From an uncultured Rhodospirillales bacterium (GTDB lineage Bacteria > Pseudomonadota > Alphaproteobacteria > Acetobacterales > Acetobacteraceae): 28,094 nt of DNA. The stretch is from NCBI GenBank assembly GCA_903844785.1, contig CAIMVB010000349.1, positions 1 through 28,094 on the forward strand. Reading direction: 5' to 3'. Made by a program: the position numbers and the translations under genes. How positions within the stretch are numbered: the stretch's first letter is position 1; the number at the start of each line of letters is the position of its first letter. Under the pieces are notes generated by a model. The model was not told where the DNA came from, did no database searches, and saw only the letters and a program-made list of their open reading frames with translations. Below are positions 1 to 8,438 of this stretch, piece after piece.

Positions 1-411
1 GATCTTGGTGCGGGCCTTGCCATGAAGCTCATCAACAACATGCTGCTGCAAATCCAGGTGGTGGCGATTGCGGAAGGCATGGTGCTGGGCGCCAAGGCTG
101 GGCTTGACCCCCAGCGTGTGATTGATGTGCTGCGCGTCAGCACTGGTCGGTCGGAAGCGCTTGAACGTTCTGGTCCGCGCATGGTGGCGCGAGATTTCTT
201 ACCATCCGGCACCACGGATATTTCCTACAAGGATCAGGAATTGCAAACCGCGCTCGCCAAGGCGCTGGGCGTGCCCATGATGCTCGCGAATGTATCGCAG
301 CAATTCTATCAAATGGCGCGCACGGCAGGCTATGGCAAGGAAGATGGCTCTTCCGTGGTGAAGGTGATTGAAGGCTTGGCCGGCGTCAGGCTTGGTGCCA
401 AGAAAGCCTGA
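1..411 (+). CDS. NAD(P)-dependent beta-hydroxyacid dehydrogenase, C-terminal part (5' truncated)
   Basis: The reading frame is open from base 1, so the gene begins left of the window and only about 136 C-terminal residues are present. The visible part starts with GAGLAMKLINNML, the G-x3-K-x3-N signature of the 3-hydroxyisobutyrate / tartronate-semialdehyde / L-threonate dehydrogenase family, whose Lys is the catalytic residue. The all-helical C-terminal domain follows, with the DISYKDQELQTAL segment typical of these enzymes. The N-terminal Rossmann domain is missing, so cofactor and substrate cannot be read. A link to the OtnK/OtnC pair 13 kb away is conceivable because L-threonate dehydrogenases belong to this family, but nothing here shows it. 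The gene converges on dxs with only 9 bases between the stops. Confidence 0.88.
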   Translation, partial: DLGAGLAMKLINNMLLQIQVVAIAEGMVLGAKAGLDPQRVIDVLRVSTGRSEALERSGPRMVARDFLPSGTTDISYKDQELQTALAKALGVPMMLANVSQQFYQMARTAGYGKEDGSSVVKVIEGLAGVRLGAKKA

Positions 412-420
412 CGTCGCGCG

Positions 421-2340
421 TCACGCCCGCGCTGGAATCTGCATCTCCGCCTTGCCCAGCGCGCCAAGCGCCATGGCCACAATATGCGGCGCGTTCAGCC
501 CTGCCTGATCATATTGCTTGCGCGGCGTTTCATGATCAATGAAGGTATCCGGCAGGCACATGGGGCGGATTTTCAGGCCGCGATCCAGCAGACCATGCGT
601 CGCCAAATGATGCATCACCATGCTGCCGAAGCCGAGCATGGAGCCTTCCTCGATCGTGATCAGCACCTCATGCTCCCGCGCCAGGCGTTCCACCAGCGCG
701 GTATCCAGCGGCTTGGCGAAGCGCGCATCGGCGACGGTGCAGGAAAGCCCATGGGTCGCCAATTCATCAGCGGCCTTCATGCATTCCTGCAAACGCGCGC
801 CATAAGAAAGAATGGCAATCGCAGAGCCTTCGCGCAGCACACGGCCCTTGCCGATTTCAAGCACTGAACCGCGCGCGGGCAGCGCAAGGCCAAAACCCTC
901 ACCGCGCGGATAGCGCACAGCGCTTGGCCGGTCATCAATCGCCGCACTGGTCGCGACCATATGCATCAGCTCAACCTCATCGGCCGCGGCCATCAGCACC
1001 ATATTGGGCAGGCAGCCGAGATAGGCGATATCAAAGGAACCCGCATGCGTCGCGCCATCCGCGCCGACCAGCCCGGCGCGGTCAATGGCAAAGCGTACGG
1101 GCAGGGATTGCAGCGCCACATCATGCATGATCTGGTCATAGGCGCGTTGCAGGAAGCTGGAATAAATCGCGCAAAACGGCTTCAAGCCTTCCGTTGCAAG
1201 CCCGGCGGCAAAGGTCACCGCATGTTGTTCGGCAATGCCGACATCAAAGCTGCGGCGCGGGAACTTCTTGGCGAATAGGTCAAGCCCCGTGCCGGATGGC
1301 ATGGCAGCATTGATGGCGACAATGCTGTCATCCACTTCCGCTTCCGCAATCAGCGCATTGGCGAATACCTTGGTGAAGGAAGGCGGGCCGGGCGGTGCCT
1401 TGGCTTGTTCGCCGGTCACGACGTTGAACTTGACCACGCCGTGATATTTGTCGGGCGCGGTTTCTGCCGGCGCATAGCCCTTGCCCTTTTGTGTCACCAC
1501 ATGCAGCAAGATCGGGCCCTGGTGATCCGTATCACGCAGATTGCGCAGAATGGGCAGCAAATGGTCCAGATCATGCCCGTCAACCGGGCCGACATAATAA
1601 AAGCCAAGCTCTTCAAACAAGGTGCCGCCGGTCAGCAGGCCGCGCGCATATTCATCAGCGCGGCGCGCGGCGCGTTCCAAAGGTGCCGGGAAGCGCTTGG
1701 CCAGCCGCGCCATCATATCGCGCAGCGAAAGGAAGGGGCGGGATGAAATCAGCTTGGACAGATAAGCACTCATCGCACCCACAGGTGGCGCGATGGACAT
1801 GTCATTATCGTTCAAAATGACAATAAGGTTCGCCTTGGATGCGCCGGCATTATTCATGGCCTCATAAGCCATGCCGGCACTCATGGACCCGTCACCAATC
1901 ACGGAAATGACGTGCCGTTCGCGGCCCTGCAATTGGCTGCCAATCGCCATGCCAAGGCCGGCGGAGATGCTGGTGGAAGAATGCGCCGCGCCGAAGGGGT
2001 CGTATTCACTCTCACTCCGCTTGGTGAAGCCGGAAAGCCCGCCACCCTGGCGGAGCGTGCGAATACGATCCCGCCGCCCGGTTAGGATTTTGTGCGGATA
2101 AGCCTGGTGCCCGACATCCCAGATCAGCCTGTCATGCGGCGTGTCGAAAATCGCGTGGATCGCGACCGTCAATTCCACCACGCCAAGCGATGCGCCAAGA
2201 TGCCCGCCCGTGACGGAAACCGCGTCAATCGTCTCGGCGCGCAATTCATCGGCCAGACGTTTCAATTGATCGGCGGAGTAATTCCGCAAATCGCTTGGGA
2301 TCGAAACGCGATCAAGCAGCGGTGTGACAGGACGGGCCAT
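421..2340 (-). CDS. dxs: 1-deoxy-D-xylulose-5-phosphate synthase
   Basis: This is the thiamine-diphosphate enzyme that condenses pyruvate with glyceraldehyde 3-phosphate, the first step of the MEP isoprenoid pathway in the cytosol. It has 639 residues, the usual length. The N-terminal domain has [13 protein letters not shown] near residues 78-89 and the ThDP/Mg motif GDGSMSAG starting at 149, closing at NDND (177-180). The transketolase-like central domain carries the catalytic Glu in [15 protein letters not shown] (Glu371), then [15 protein letters not shown]. Its ATG directly abuts the stop of ispA (TGA then ATG, no gap), so it is the last gene of a xseB-ispA-dxs operon and probably translationally coupled. 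Both enzymes feed isoprenoid precursor supply. Confidence 0.97.
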   Translation of the reverse strand: MARPVTPLLDRVSIPSDLRNYSADQLKRLADELRAETIDAVSVTGGHLGASLGVVELTVAIHAIFDTPHDRLIWDVGHQAYPHKILTGRRDRIRTLRQGGGLSGFTKRSESEYDPFGAAHSSTSISAGLGMAIGSQLQGRERHVISVIGDGSMSAGMAYEAMNNAGASKANLIVILNDNDMSIAPPVGAMSAYLSKLISSRPFLSLRDMMARLAKRFPAPLERAARRADEYARGLLTGGTLFEELGFYYVGPVDGHDLDHLLPILRNLRDTDHQGPILLHVVTQKGKGYAPAETAPDKYHGVVKFNVVTGEQAKAPPGPPSFTKVFANALIAEAEVDDSIVAINAAMPSGTGLDLFAKKFPRRSFDVGIAEQHAVTFAAGLATEGLKPFCAIYSSFLQRAYDQIMHDVALQSLPVRFAIDRAGLVGADGATHAGSFDIAYLGCLPNMVLMAAADEVELMHMVATSAAIDDRPSAVRYPRGEGFGLALPARGSVLEIGKGRVLREGSAIAILSYGARLQECMKAADELATHGLSCTVADARFAKPLDTALVERLAREHEVLITIEEGSMLGFGSMVMHHLATHGLLDRGLKIRPMCLPDTFIDHETPRKQYDQAGLNAPHIVAMALGALGKAEMQIPARA

Positions 2341-3246
2341 TCAGCTTCTCCGCGTGATTGTGTAATCCGCCAGCGCGCGCAAATGCACGGCTGCTTCCCC
2401 GAAAGCATCCAGATGGTCTTGCGCCTGCGCCGCAAGGCGTTCCGCTTGCAGCCGCGCGCGTTCAAGGCCGAGCAGGCCAACCAAGGTCGCCTTGCCGGCA
2501 TCGGCATCCTTGCCGGTGCGCTTGCCGGTTTCCTCGGCCGTTGCAGTCGCATCCAGCACGTCATCGGCAATCTGGAAGGCAGCGCCCAAATCGCGGCCAT
2601 AGGCGGAAAGTGCGTGGCGTAGCTGAATCGGTGCCTTGCCAAGAATGGCGCCGGCTTCAGCGGAAAATTCAATAAGCTTGCCGGTCTTCAGTAATTGCAG
2701 CCGGCCAATTTCCGCTTCTTCCAAAGGCCGGCCCGCTTCTTCGGCCAGCATATCCAGCATCTGCCCGCCACACATGCCGCGCGCCCCGGCAGCGCGGGCC
2801 AAGGCGCGGCAAAGCTCCGCCCGCACGGCGGGGTCAGGGTGCGTGTCAGGTTCAGTCAATACCAGAAAGGCCTGGGTTTGCAGCGCATCGCCCGCCAGCA
2901 CAGCAGTTGCCTCATCAAAGGCACGATGCACGGTGGGCTTGCCGCGGCGCAGATCATCATCATCCATGCAGGGCAGATCATCATGCACCAGCGAATAGGC
3001 GTGCAGCATTTCAATCGCCGCCGCCACGCGCAAAGCCGCATCACGCGCCACGCTGAATTGCGCCGCGCCTTCCAGCACCAGGAATCCGCGCAGTCTTTTG
3101 CCGCCGCCGATGCTGGCGTAACGCATGGCTTCAAAAAGCCGCGCCTCATCACCTTCAGGCGGCGGGATCAGCGTATCAAGCGCCTGATCAATTTCCGCCG
3201 CCGCCGCCGTCATGGCTGATGCAAGGGCTTGGGTCGGATCAGGCAT
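2341..3246 (-). CDS. ispA: Farnesyl diphosphate synthase (polyprenyl synthetase family)
   Basis: This prenyltransferase joins IPP to DMAPP and GPP to give farnesyl diphosphate. At 301 residues it has family length. The first aspartate-rich motif DDLPCMDDDD lies at residues 89-98 in the DDxxxxD form with two extra residues, which is typical of bacterial short-chain enzymes. The second motif, DDVLD, is at 227-231. GGKRLR at 48-53 binds the IPP diphosphate, and KTGKLIEFSAEAG (about 187-199) is also conserved. It lies 8 bases after xseB and directly before dxs, a standard proteobacterial operon. The product could be geranylgeranyl instead of farnesyl diphosphate, but the operon context favours IspA. 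Confidence 0.94.
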   Translation of the reverse strand: MPDPTQALASAMTAAAAEIDQALDTLIPPPEGDEARLFEAMRYASIGGGKRLRGFLVLEGAAQFSVARDAALRVAAAIEMLHAYSLVHDDLPCMDDDDLRRGKPTVHRAFDEATAVLAGDALQTQAFLVLTEPDTHPDPAVRAELCRALARAAGARGMCGGQMLDMLAEEAGRPLEEAEIGRLQLLKTGKLIEFSAEAGAILGKAPIQLRHALSAYGRDLGAAFQIADDVLDATATAEETGKRTGKDADAGKATLVGLLGLERARLQAERLAAQAQDHLDAFGEAAVHLRALADYTITRRS

Positions 3247-3254
3247 GGCGCGCC

Positions 3255-3515
3255 TTACTCCACATCCCGAAGCGACGGCCCCGCAGGGCCATCGACGATT
3301 GCTTGGATTTTCTGTTCAGCTTCGGCGAGCTTCGCCTCACAATGGCGCTTCAGCGCCGCGCCGCGCTGATAAGCGGCAACTGAGGCTTCCAAAGCGCCCT
3401 TGCCGCTTTCCAATTCTCGCACAATCGCCTCCAATTCCCCGAGCGCTTGCTCGAAGGAAAGGGCGGCGAGATCGGACGGCGGGGACTCCGCTGTCGCGTT
3501 TGGTGTACGTCCCAT
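3255..3515 (-). CDS. xseB: Exodeoxyribonuclease VII small subunit
   Basis: This is an 86-residue helical protein matching the XseB family in length and core sequence: LSFEQALGELEAIVRELESG (residues 19-38), then a second helix with YQRGAALKRHCEAKLAEAEQ. XseB binds several copies per XseA to form the single-strand-specific exonuclease VII used in mismatch repair and DNA processing. The first 18 residues are a low-complexity leader, and the ATG at 3515 is the only plausible start. It heads the xseB-ispA-dxs set, a neighbourhood widely conserved in proteobacteria. xseA is not in the window. A 33-base gap separates it from the upstream Bug protein gene. Confidence 0.93.
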   Translation of the reverse strand: MGRTPNATAESPPSDLAALSFEQALGELEAIVRELESGKGALEASVAAYQRGAALKRHCEAKLAEAEQKIQAIVDGPAGPSLRDVE

Positions 3516-3548
3516 GGTGTCAGCCTAGCCTTACTTTTATGGAGAAGT

Positions 3549-4517
3549 CTATTCCGGTTCGATGCCGGCGGTACGAATTGCTGAGGTCCAGCGTTGGGTC
3601 TCGGCTTTGACGAAGGCAGCGGCCTCTTCCGGGGTGGAAGTCGCCACCACCATGCCGAAGCCAGACGACAGCCTTTCGCGCAAATCAGCCTGTTCCCCGG
3701 CACGGCGCACGGCCGCATTCAGGCGGGAAACCGCAATCGCCGGGGTGCCGGCGGGCACGAAAAGCCCGAACCAAGCGGTGATCTGATAGCCCGGCAGGTT
3801 GCCAGCCTCGGCCACCGTTGGAATTTCGGGCAGCATGGCGGAACGCTGGGGTGAGGTAATACCCAGGATACGCAGCTTCCCCTCCCGCGCTTGCGGCAGG
3901 ATAACCAATTGATCTGCCACGAAAAGATCAACGCGCCCCGCCAGCAAATCCTGCACCGCCAAGGGGGATGACCGATAAGGCACGCGCAGCATCTTGGCGC
4001 CCGCCATATGGGCCATGAGTTCGGTTGAAACCTGCTGGGATGACGAAGCGGAGGCATAGGTAATGCCCTCGGGCTTCGCTTTCGCCTCGGCCAGCAATTC
4101 GGCCAGGTTCTGCCAGCGCGATTCGGCGCGCACCGCCACCATCAAAGGCACAGAACCCAGCGTGGACACGGGGATGAAGGCGTTTTCCACGTCAAAGGGC
4201 ACGCGCTTGAATAGCGCCCCGGCGGCGGCATTGGTGGAATTGGTGCCGATCAGCACGGTCAGCCCATCCGGCGTGGCGCGGGCCACGGCTTCCGCCCCGA
4301 TCAGCCCATTGGCCCCGGCGCGGTTTTCCACGACCACATTCTGGCCAAGGGTATCGCGCATTTTCTCGGTAAAGACGCGCGCGACGGTATCGGTGGCAGA
4401 GCCTGGGGCGAAGGGCACAATGGCGCGCACCGGGCTGGGCGGCCATTCCTGCGCGGCGGCAAAGCGTGGGGCAAGCGCCGCAGCGGGCAGGGCGGCAAGA
4501 AGATGACGGCGTTTCAT
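3549..4517 (-). CDS. Bug-family periplasmic solute-binding protein (tripartite tricarboxylate transporter type)
   Basis: This is a 322-residue exported protein. The N-terminus MKRRHLLAALPAAALA reads as a signal peptide with a twin arginine, cleaved near AAAQ (residue 23). The mature part has the Bug/TctC hallmarks: VRAIVPFAPGSATDTVAR, NVVVENRAGANGLIGAEAVA and PDGLTVLIGTNS, then LRVPYRSSPLAVQDLLAGRVD and PEIPTVAEAG. These proteins hold organic acids, amides or related anions by backbone contacts and often deliver them to TctAB membrane proteins. No tctA or tctB is present here, so it is an orphan, as most Bug proteins are in Bordetella- and Roseomonas-like genomes. The ligand cannot be predicted. 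AGAGG precedes the ATG at good spacing. Confidence 0.93.
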   Translation of the reverse strand: MKRRHLLAALPAAALAPRFAAAQEWPPSPVRAIVPFAPGSATDTVARVFTEKMRDTLGQNVVVENRAGANGLIGAEAVARATPDGLTVLIGTNSTNAAAGALFKRVPFDVENAFIPVSTLGSVPLMVAVRAESRWQNLAELLAEAKAKPEGITYASASSSQQVSTELMAHMAGAKMLRVPYRSSPLAVQDLLAGRVDLFVADQLVILPQAREGKLRILGITSPQRSAMLPEIPTVAEAGNLPGYQITAWFGLFVPAGTPAIAVSRLNAAVRRAGEQADLRERLSSGFGMVVATSTPEEAAAFVKAETQRWTSAIRTAGIEPE

Positions 4518-4577
4518 GGTGAACCTCTTTCTTTATGCTGTTTGGATTTGGGGGCGCGGGCTTGCGCGGTGCAAGGG

Positions 4578-5507
4578 CTAATTCAGCATCAAGGCGCGGA
4601 CATGGGCGGCTACTGAGGAACCAAGGGCATCAAGATCATAGCCACCCTCCAGCACTGAAACCACGCGCCCCGAAGCATGTCGGGCGGCCAGCGCGCAAAG
4701 TTCTGCCGTGATCCAGGTGAAATCCGCTTCCGTCAGCCGCAACTGCGCCAGCGGGTCCGCAACATGCGCGTCAAACCCGGCCGAGATGATCAGCAATTCG
4801 GGCGCGAAGGCATCCAGCGCCGGCAGCAACAACCTCTCCCACACGGCGCGAAAGGCCGCGCCATCGGCGCCGGGCGGCAGCGTTGCGTTGAAGATATTGC
4901 CAACACCTGTTTCGTGTGGCGCGCCGGTGCCGGGATAAAGCGGCCATTGATGCGATGATGCCAGCATCAGCGAAGCATCGGCTTCAAAACAGGCTTGCGT
5001 GCCATTGCCGTGATGCACATCGAAATCAGCGACCGCCACGCGCGTCACGCCATGCACCGCCTGCGCATGGCGCGCGGCGATGGCGGCATTGGCAAATAGG
5101 CAAAACCCCATCGGCCGCGCCGGTTCCGCGTGATGGCCAGGCGGGCGGGTCGCGCAAAAAGCATGGCGGATGGGCCCGGCACACACGGCATCCACCGCTG
5201 CCACCGCCGCGCCGGCGCTGCGCAAGGCGGCTTCGATGCTGCCATGGGACATTATGGTATCGGCATCCAAAGCCACGCGATCCCCCGTGGCGGGCGCCGA
5301 TTCCAATATGGCATTCAGATAGGCTTCTGGATGCACGCGGAGGATTTGTTCGCGCGTCGCCTGCGGTGCCTCGGCGCGGGGCAGGGTGCTGAAGGTTTCA
5401 TCTTCCAGCGCGCGAGTCACACTGCGCCAGCGATCCGGGCATTCCGGGTGATGCGGCCCGGGATCATGCGCCACACAGGCGCCATGGGTCAGGATCAGCA
5501 CGCTCAT
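4578..5507 (-). CDS. Class II histone deacetylase-like zinc amidohydrolase
   Basis: This arginase/deacetylase-fold enzyme has 309 residues. In bacteria such proteins remove acetyl groups from polyamines, amino ketones or lysines; the substrate here is unknown. Motifs in order are HHPECPDR (19-26), RPPGHHAEPARPMGFCLFAN (121-140) with the catalytic His pair 125-126, ADFDVHHGNGTQ (160-171) with zinc ligands Asp163 and His165, SAGFDAH (242-248) with zinc ligand Asp246, and EGGYD (287-291) with the transition-state Tyr290. All catalytic residues are present. I chose the ATG at 5507 over an upstream start at 5597 because family similarity begins at MSVLILTHG and because this ATG overlaps the upstream tusA-like stop as ATGA. 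Confidence 0.93.
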   Translation of the reverse strand: MSVLILTHGACVAHDPGPHHPECPDRWRSVTRALEDETFSTLPRAEAPQATREQILRVHPEAYLNAILESAPATGDRVALDADTIMSHGSIEAALRSAGAAVAAVDAVCAGPIRHAFCATRPPGHHAEPARPMGFCLFANAAIAARHAQAVHGVTRVAVADFDVHHGNGTQACFEADASLMLASSHQWPLYPGTGAPHETGVGNIFNATLPPGADGAAFRAVWERLLLPALDAFAPELLIISAGFDAHVADPLAQLRLTEADFTWITAELCALAARHASGRVVSVLEGGYDLDALGSSVAAHVRALMLN

Positions 5508-5743
5508 GCGGGGGCGTCGTCGCGCTTGCGAATCACAAAGCGATAGCTGCCCTGGTCTTCGGAAAACGCCACCAGCGCATGGCCGGTTTCCCGACAAAAG
5601 GCGTTGAAATCCGGAACCGAGGCCGGGTCGGTCGCCAGCACGGTCAAGCGCGCGCCGGCTGTCATGCCGCGCAAAGCCTTATTCGCCTTCAAGACTGGCA
5701 GCGGGCAGGTCAGGCCCTTCACATCCAAAATCGTCTCACTCAT
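5504..5743 (-). CDS. TusA/SirA-family sulfur carrier protein
   Basis: This is a 79-residue protein of the TusA/YedF/SirA family. It opens with LDVKGLTCPLPVLKANKAL, where Cys13 in the CPxP motif is the residue that carries a persulfide in TusA. TVLATDPASVPDFNAFCRETGH then matches the second half of the fold. Members relay sulfur for tRNA 2-thiouridine or molybdenum cofactor, or act in sulfur oxidation. Without tusBCDE or sox genes nearby the pathway cannot be set. Its stop overlaps the start of the deacetylase gene (ATGA), implying co-transcription and translational coupling, though no functional connection between the two is obvious. It is divergent from the ROK kinase across 80 bases. Confidence 0.9.
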   Translation of the reverse strand: MSETILDVKGLTCPLPVLKANKALRGMTAGARLTVLATDPASVPDFNAFCRETGHALVAFSEDQGSYRFVIRKRDDAPA

Positions 5744-5823
5744 GCGCCTACTTCCATCATGCCGGCATTGTTGCGTCCAGCCTGGGCTTGCGGCGCCGCG
5801 CTGGCTTGCCCAGTCTTGTTAGC

Positions 5824-6714
5824 ATGAAACTCGGGATTGATCTGGGCGGCACCAAGACGGAAATCGTGGCCCTGGGCGATGATGGCGCCGTGCTGCTGCG
5901 CGAACGCCGCGCGAGCCCCGCGGATTATGAAGGCGTTTTGGCGACCATCGCCGGGCTTGTCGCAGAAGCCGAAGCGCGGCTTGGTGCGCGCGGCAGCATC
6001 GGCATTGGCATCCCTGGCAGCCTGAGCCCCGTGACCGGCTTGGTGCGCAACGCCAATTCCCAGGCTTTGAATGGCCGCGCTTTGAAGCAGGATTTGGAAA
6101 CGCGCCTTGGGCGCGCGCTTCGCATCAGCAATGACGCGAATTGCCTGGCGATGAGCGAAGCCGCCGATGGCGCAGGTGCTGGCTATCACACGGTCTTCGC
6201 CGTGATTATCGGTACGGGCGTTGGCGCGGGCATTGTCTCAGGCGGGCGGATTCTGGATGGGCCGAATGGCACGGGCGGCGAATGGGGCCACGTGCCGCTG
6301 CCCTGGATGAACCCACAGGAATTTCCCGGCCCGCGCTGCTGGTGCGGCCAGCATGGCTGCCTGGAAACCTTCCTGTCGGGCCCCGCTTTGGCCGCGGATG
6401 CGGATGGCCCAGGCGCGCGGGATGCCTCAAGCCTGCCGGCGCGGGCCGCTTCGGGTGATCAGCGCGCGGCTGAGGCGCTGGCGCGGCATGCTGATCGGCT
6501 AGCGCGCGCTTTGGCGATGATTGCCAATATCCTTGACCCGGATGTGATCGTGCTCGGTGGTGGCTTGTCCAATATGGCGCATCTTTATCGGGATGTGCCG
6601 GGGCTAATGGCGCGGCATGGCTTTGGCGATGTAGCGCGCACGCCCGTGGTGCAGGCGAAGCATGGCGATTCGTCCGGCGTTTTCGGCGCCGCGCGGCTTT
6701 GGGATGCGCCATGA
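5824..6714 (+). CDS. ROK-family sugar kinase (fructokinase / N-acetylhexosamine kinase type)
   Basis: This 296-residue cytosolic ATP-dependent sugar kinase begins at the ATG giving MKLGIDLGGTKTEIVALG; the DLGGTKT phosphate-binding loop at residues 6-12 fixes the start, since an upstream in-frame start at 5788 adds only non-family residues. Other features are GIGIPGSLSP (61-69), the catalytic Asp104 in SNDANC, IIGTGVGAGIV (128-138), the ExxH ROK motif (Glu153, His156), and a zinc site of His156 with CWCGQHGCLE (Cys172, Cys174, Cys179). Fructose, mannose or N-acetylglucosamine are all plausible substrates and I cannot choose. Its stop overlaps the start of the next small membrane protein gene (ATGA). 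Confidence 0.92.
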   Translation: MKLGIDLGGTKTEIVALGDDGAVLLRERRASPADYEGVLATIAGLVAEAEARLGARGSIGIGIPGSLSPVTGLVRNANSQALNGRALKQDLETRLGRALRISNDANCLAMSEAADGAGAGYHTVFAVIIGTGVGAGIVSGGRILDGPNGTGGEWGHVPLPWMNPQEFPGPRCWCGQHGCLETFLSGPALAADADGPGARDASSLPARAASGDQRAAEALARHADRLARALAMIANILDPDVIVLGGGLSNMAHLYRDVPGLMARHGFGDVARTPVVQAKHGDSSGVFGAARLWDAP

Positions 6715-7100
6715 TGACGCGTGCCATCAAGGCCGGTGCGGTCTATTTCCTGCTGCTTTATGTGATTGGCTTTTTGCTGGGCGCGACGCGTGAATTGCTG
6801 CTGGCGCCGCGCTTTGGTGTGGTGGTGGCGAGTGCGCTTGAAGCCCTGCCCATGCTCGCCGCCATTATCCATTTCGCGCCGCTGATCGCGCGCCGCTTTG
6901 GCGTGGCGCCAAAATCCGGCGGGCGCATTGTCATGGGGCTGGCGGGGCTTGCCCTGCTGATTGGTGCCGAAATTGCCATGACACGCGCCATGCGCGGCCT
7001 ATCCCCGCAGGAATGGCTGGCGCATTTCCTGAGTTTTGAAGGCGTGATCTATGCGGCGCTATTGGTGGCCTTAGCCGCCATGCCTTGGCTGCGGCGTTAA
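6711..7100 (+). CDS. Small four-helix membrane protein of unknown function
   Basis: This 129-residue hydrophobic protein starts MMTRAIKAGAVYFLLLYVIG. I count four probable membrane helices: about residues 6-26, 37-57, 72-90 and 106-125. The loops carry Arg/Lys clusters such as RRFGVAPKSGGR between helices 2 and 3. I do not recognise the family with certainty. The ATG at 6711 overlaps the ROK kinase stop (ATGA), and a second ATG at 6714 follows at once. An alternative TTG at 6699 lies inside the kinase gene and is less likely. dinB begins 3 bases after its stop, so the three genes are probably one transcript. Confidence 0.75.
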   Translation: MMTRAIKAGAVYFLLLYVIGFLLGATRELLLAPRFGVVVASALEALPMLAAIIHFAPLIARRFGVAPKSGGRIVMGLAGLALLIGAEIAMTRAMRGLSPQEWLAHFLSFEGVIYAALLVALAAMPWLRR

Positions 7101-7103
7101 GCC

Positions 7104-8426
7104 ATGCCGGCGCTCTGCCGCGATTGCTTCCACCACGCGGCAGAAGATTTCACGCGCTGCCCAGCCTGCGCCTCCCGCCGGGTTATCGCCCATCCTGATC
7201 TGTTCCGGCTGACCGTGGCGCATATTGATTGTGATGCCTTCTATGCCTCGGTCGAAAAGCGCGACCGGCCGGAATTGGCGACCCGCCCGGTGATTGTGGG
7301 GGGCGGTACGCGCGGCGTGGTCGCGGCCTGCTGCTATATCGCGCGGCTTTCCGGCGTGCGGAGCGCCATGCCCATGTTCAAGGCCCGCGCCGCCTGCCCG
7401 GATGCCGTGGTGATTAAGCCCGATATCGCTAAATATGCCCGCGAAGGCGCGCGCATCCGCGCCATGATGGAAGCGCTGACCCCACTCGTGCAGCCGCTCT
7501 CCATTGATGAGGCCGTGCTGGATCTGGCGGGGACCGGGGCCTTGCATGGCGCGCCCCCCGCCGTGGTACTGGCACGTTTTGCCCAAGCCGTAGAGCGCGA
7601 GGTTGGCGTCACGGTCTCGGTCGGCCTTGCCGCTAATCGGCTAATGGCGAAGCTGGCTGCTGAACGCGACAAGCCGAGGGGCTTTGCCGTGATTGGCGCG
7701 CAGGAAGCCGCCGCCTGGCTGGCGCCGCAATCCGTCGCCGTGCTGCCGGGAGTAGGGCCGGCCATGGCGAAGCGGCTCTCGGCGGCGGGTTTTGTACGCC
7801 TCGGGCAATTGGCCGCGCTTGACGCAAAGGCGGCGCTGACGCGTTTCGGCGCGGAAGGCCCGGCCCTGATGGCACGCGCGCGGGGTGAGGATGACCGCCC
7901 TGTCAACCCAGCACGAGAGACCAAAAGCATCAGTGCCGAGACAACCTTTGACACAGATATAAGCGCGCTTGCGGCGCTGGAAGGGCCCTTGTGGCTGCTA
8001 TGCGAAAAGCTCGCGCGGCGGCTCAAGGACAAGGGCTTTGCTGCGGGTGGCGTGGTGCTGAAGTTGAAAAGCGCTGATTTCGCGCTCCGCACCCGGTCCC
8101 AGCGCCTGGCGGAACCGAGCTTGCTGCCGGAGGTGATCTTCGCTGCCGCGCGGCCCTTATTGCAGCGGGAAGTGGATGGCACGGCCTTTCGCCTGATTGG
8201 CATTGGCGCACAGCCCTTGGCATCAGCCGATCAGGCGGATCGTGGCGATTTGGCAGACCCTGAAGCCCCGCGCCGGGCTGCGCGCTGGAAGGCGATGGAA
8301 GCGCTGCGGGCGAAGTTTGGCGAAGACGCGGTGGTTGCGGGGCGTGGCTTCGCGCCGAAACCAAATAATGCTGAGGCAGAGCAACCAAACGCCGCAGCGC
8401 AGCCCGGATCAGGCCGGAAACCGTAG
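7104..8426 (+). CDS. dinB: DNA polymerase IV (Y family) with N-terminal cysteine knuckle
   Basis: This translesion DNA polymerase has 440 residues. The catalytic palm has HIDCDAFYASVEK (40-52) with metal-binding Asp42 and Asp44 and Tyr47 at the steric-gate position. The second acidic motif is SIDEAVLDLAG (133-143, Asp135 and Glu136), where Val replaces the usual Phe. GVTVSVGLAANRLMAKLA, the helix-hairpin-helix VAVLPGVGPAMAKRLS and the little-finger domain follow. Upstream of the polymerase core about 35 extra residues hold Cys5, Cys8, Cys19 and Cys22 (CxxC-x10-CxxC), likely a zinc ribbon as in several alphaproteobacterial DinB proteins. The C-terminal clamp-binding segment is weak (DQADRGDLAD). 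It starts 3 bases after the membrane protein and converges on the CHAP gene with a 12-base gap. Confidence 0.95.
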   Translation: MPALCRDCFHHAAEDFTRCPACASRRVIAHPDLFRLTVAHIDCDAFYASVEKRDRPELATRPVIVGGGTRGVVAACCYIARLSGVRSAMPMFKARAACPDAVVIKPDIAKYAREGARIRAMMEALTPLVQPLSIDEAVLDLAGTGALHGAPPAVVLARFAQAVEREVGVTVSVGLAANRLMAKLAAERDKPRGFAVIGAQEAAAWLAPQSVAVLPGVGPAMAKRLSAAGFVRLGQLAALDAKAALTRFGAEGPALMARARGEDDRPVNPARETKSISAETTFDTDISALAALEGPLWLLCEKLARRLKDKGFAAGGVVLKLKSADFALRTRSQRLAEPSLLPEVIFAAARPLLQREVDGTAFRLIGIGAQPLASADQADRGDLADPEAPRRAARWKAMEALRAKFGEDAVVAGRGFAPKPNNAEAEQPNAAAQPGSGRKP

Positions 8427-8438
8427 GGTAACAGCGCC

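Noticed and set aside
4560..4577. Short hairpin CTTGC-GCGGT-GCAAG between the Bug and deacetylase genes as a terminator
   Set aside because: The stem is only five base pairs with no T-run on either strand.
5744..5823. Longer ROK kinase start at 5788
   Set aside because: The additional residues before MKLGIDLGGTKT do not belong to the family, whose members start just before the phosphate-binding loop.
7334..8203. Minus-strand open frame of 289 codons within dinB
   Set aside because: It is a Ser/Ala/Arg-rich antisense shadow of a confirmed polymerase gene.
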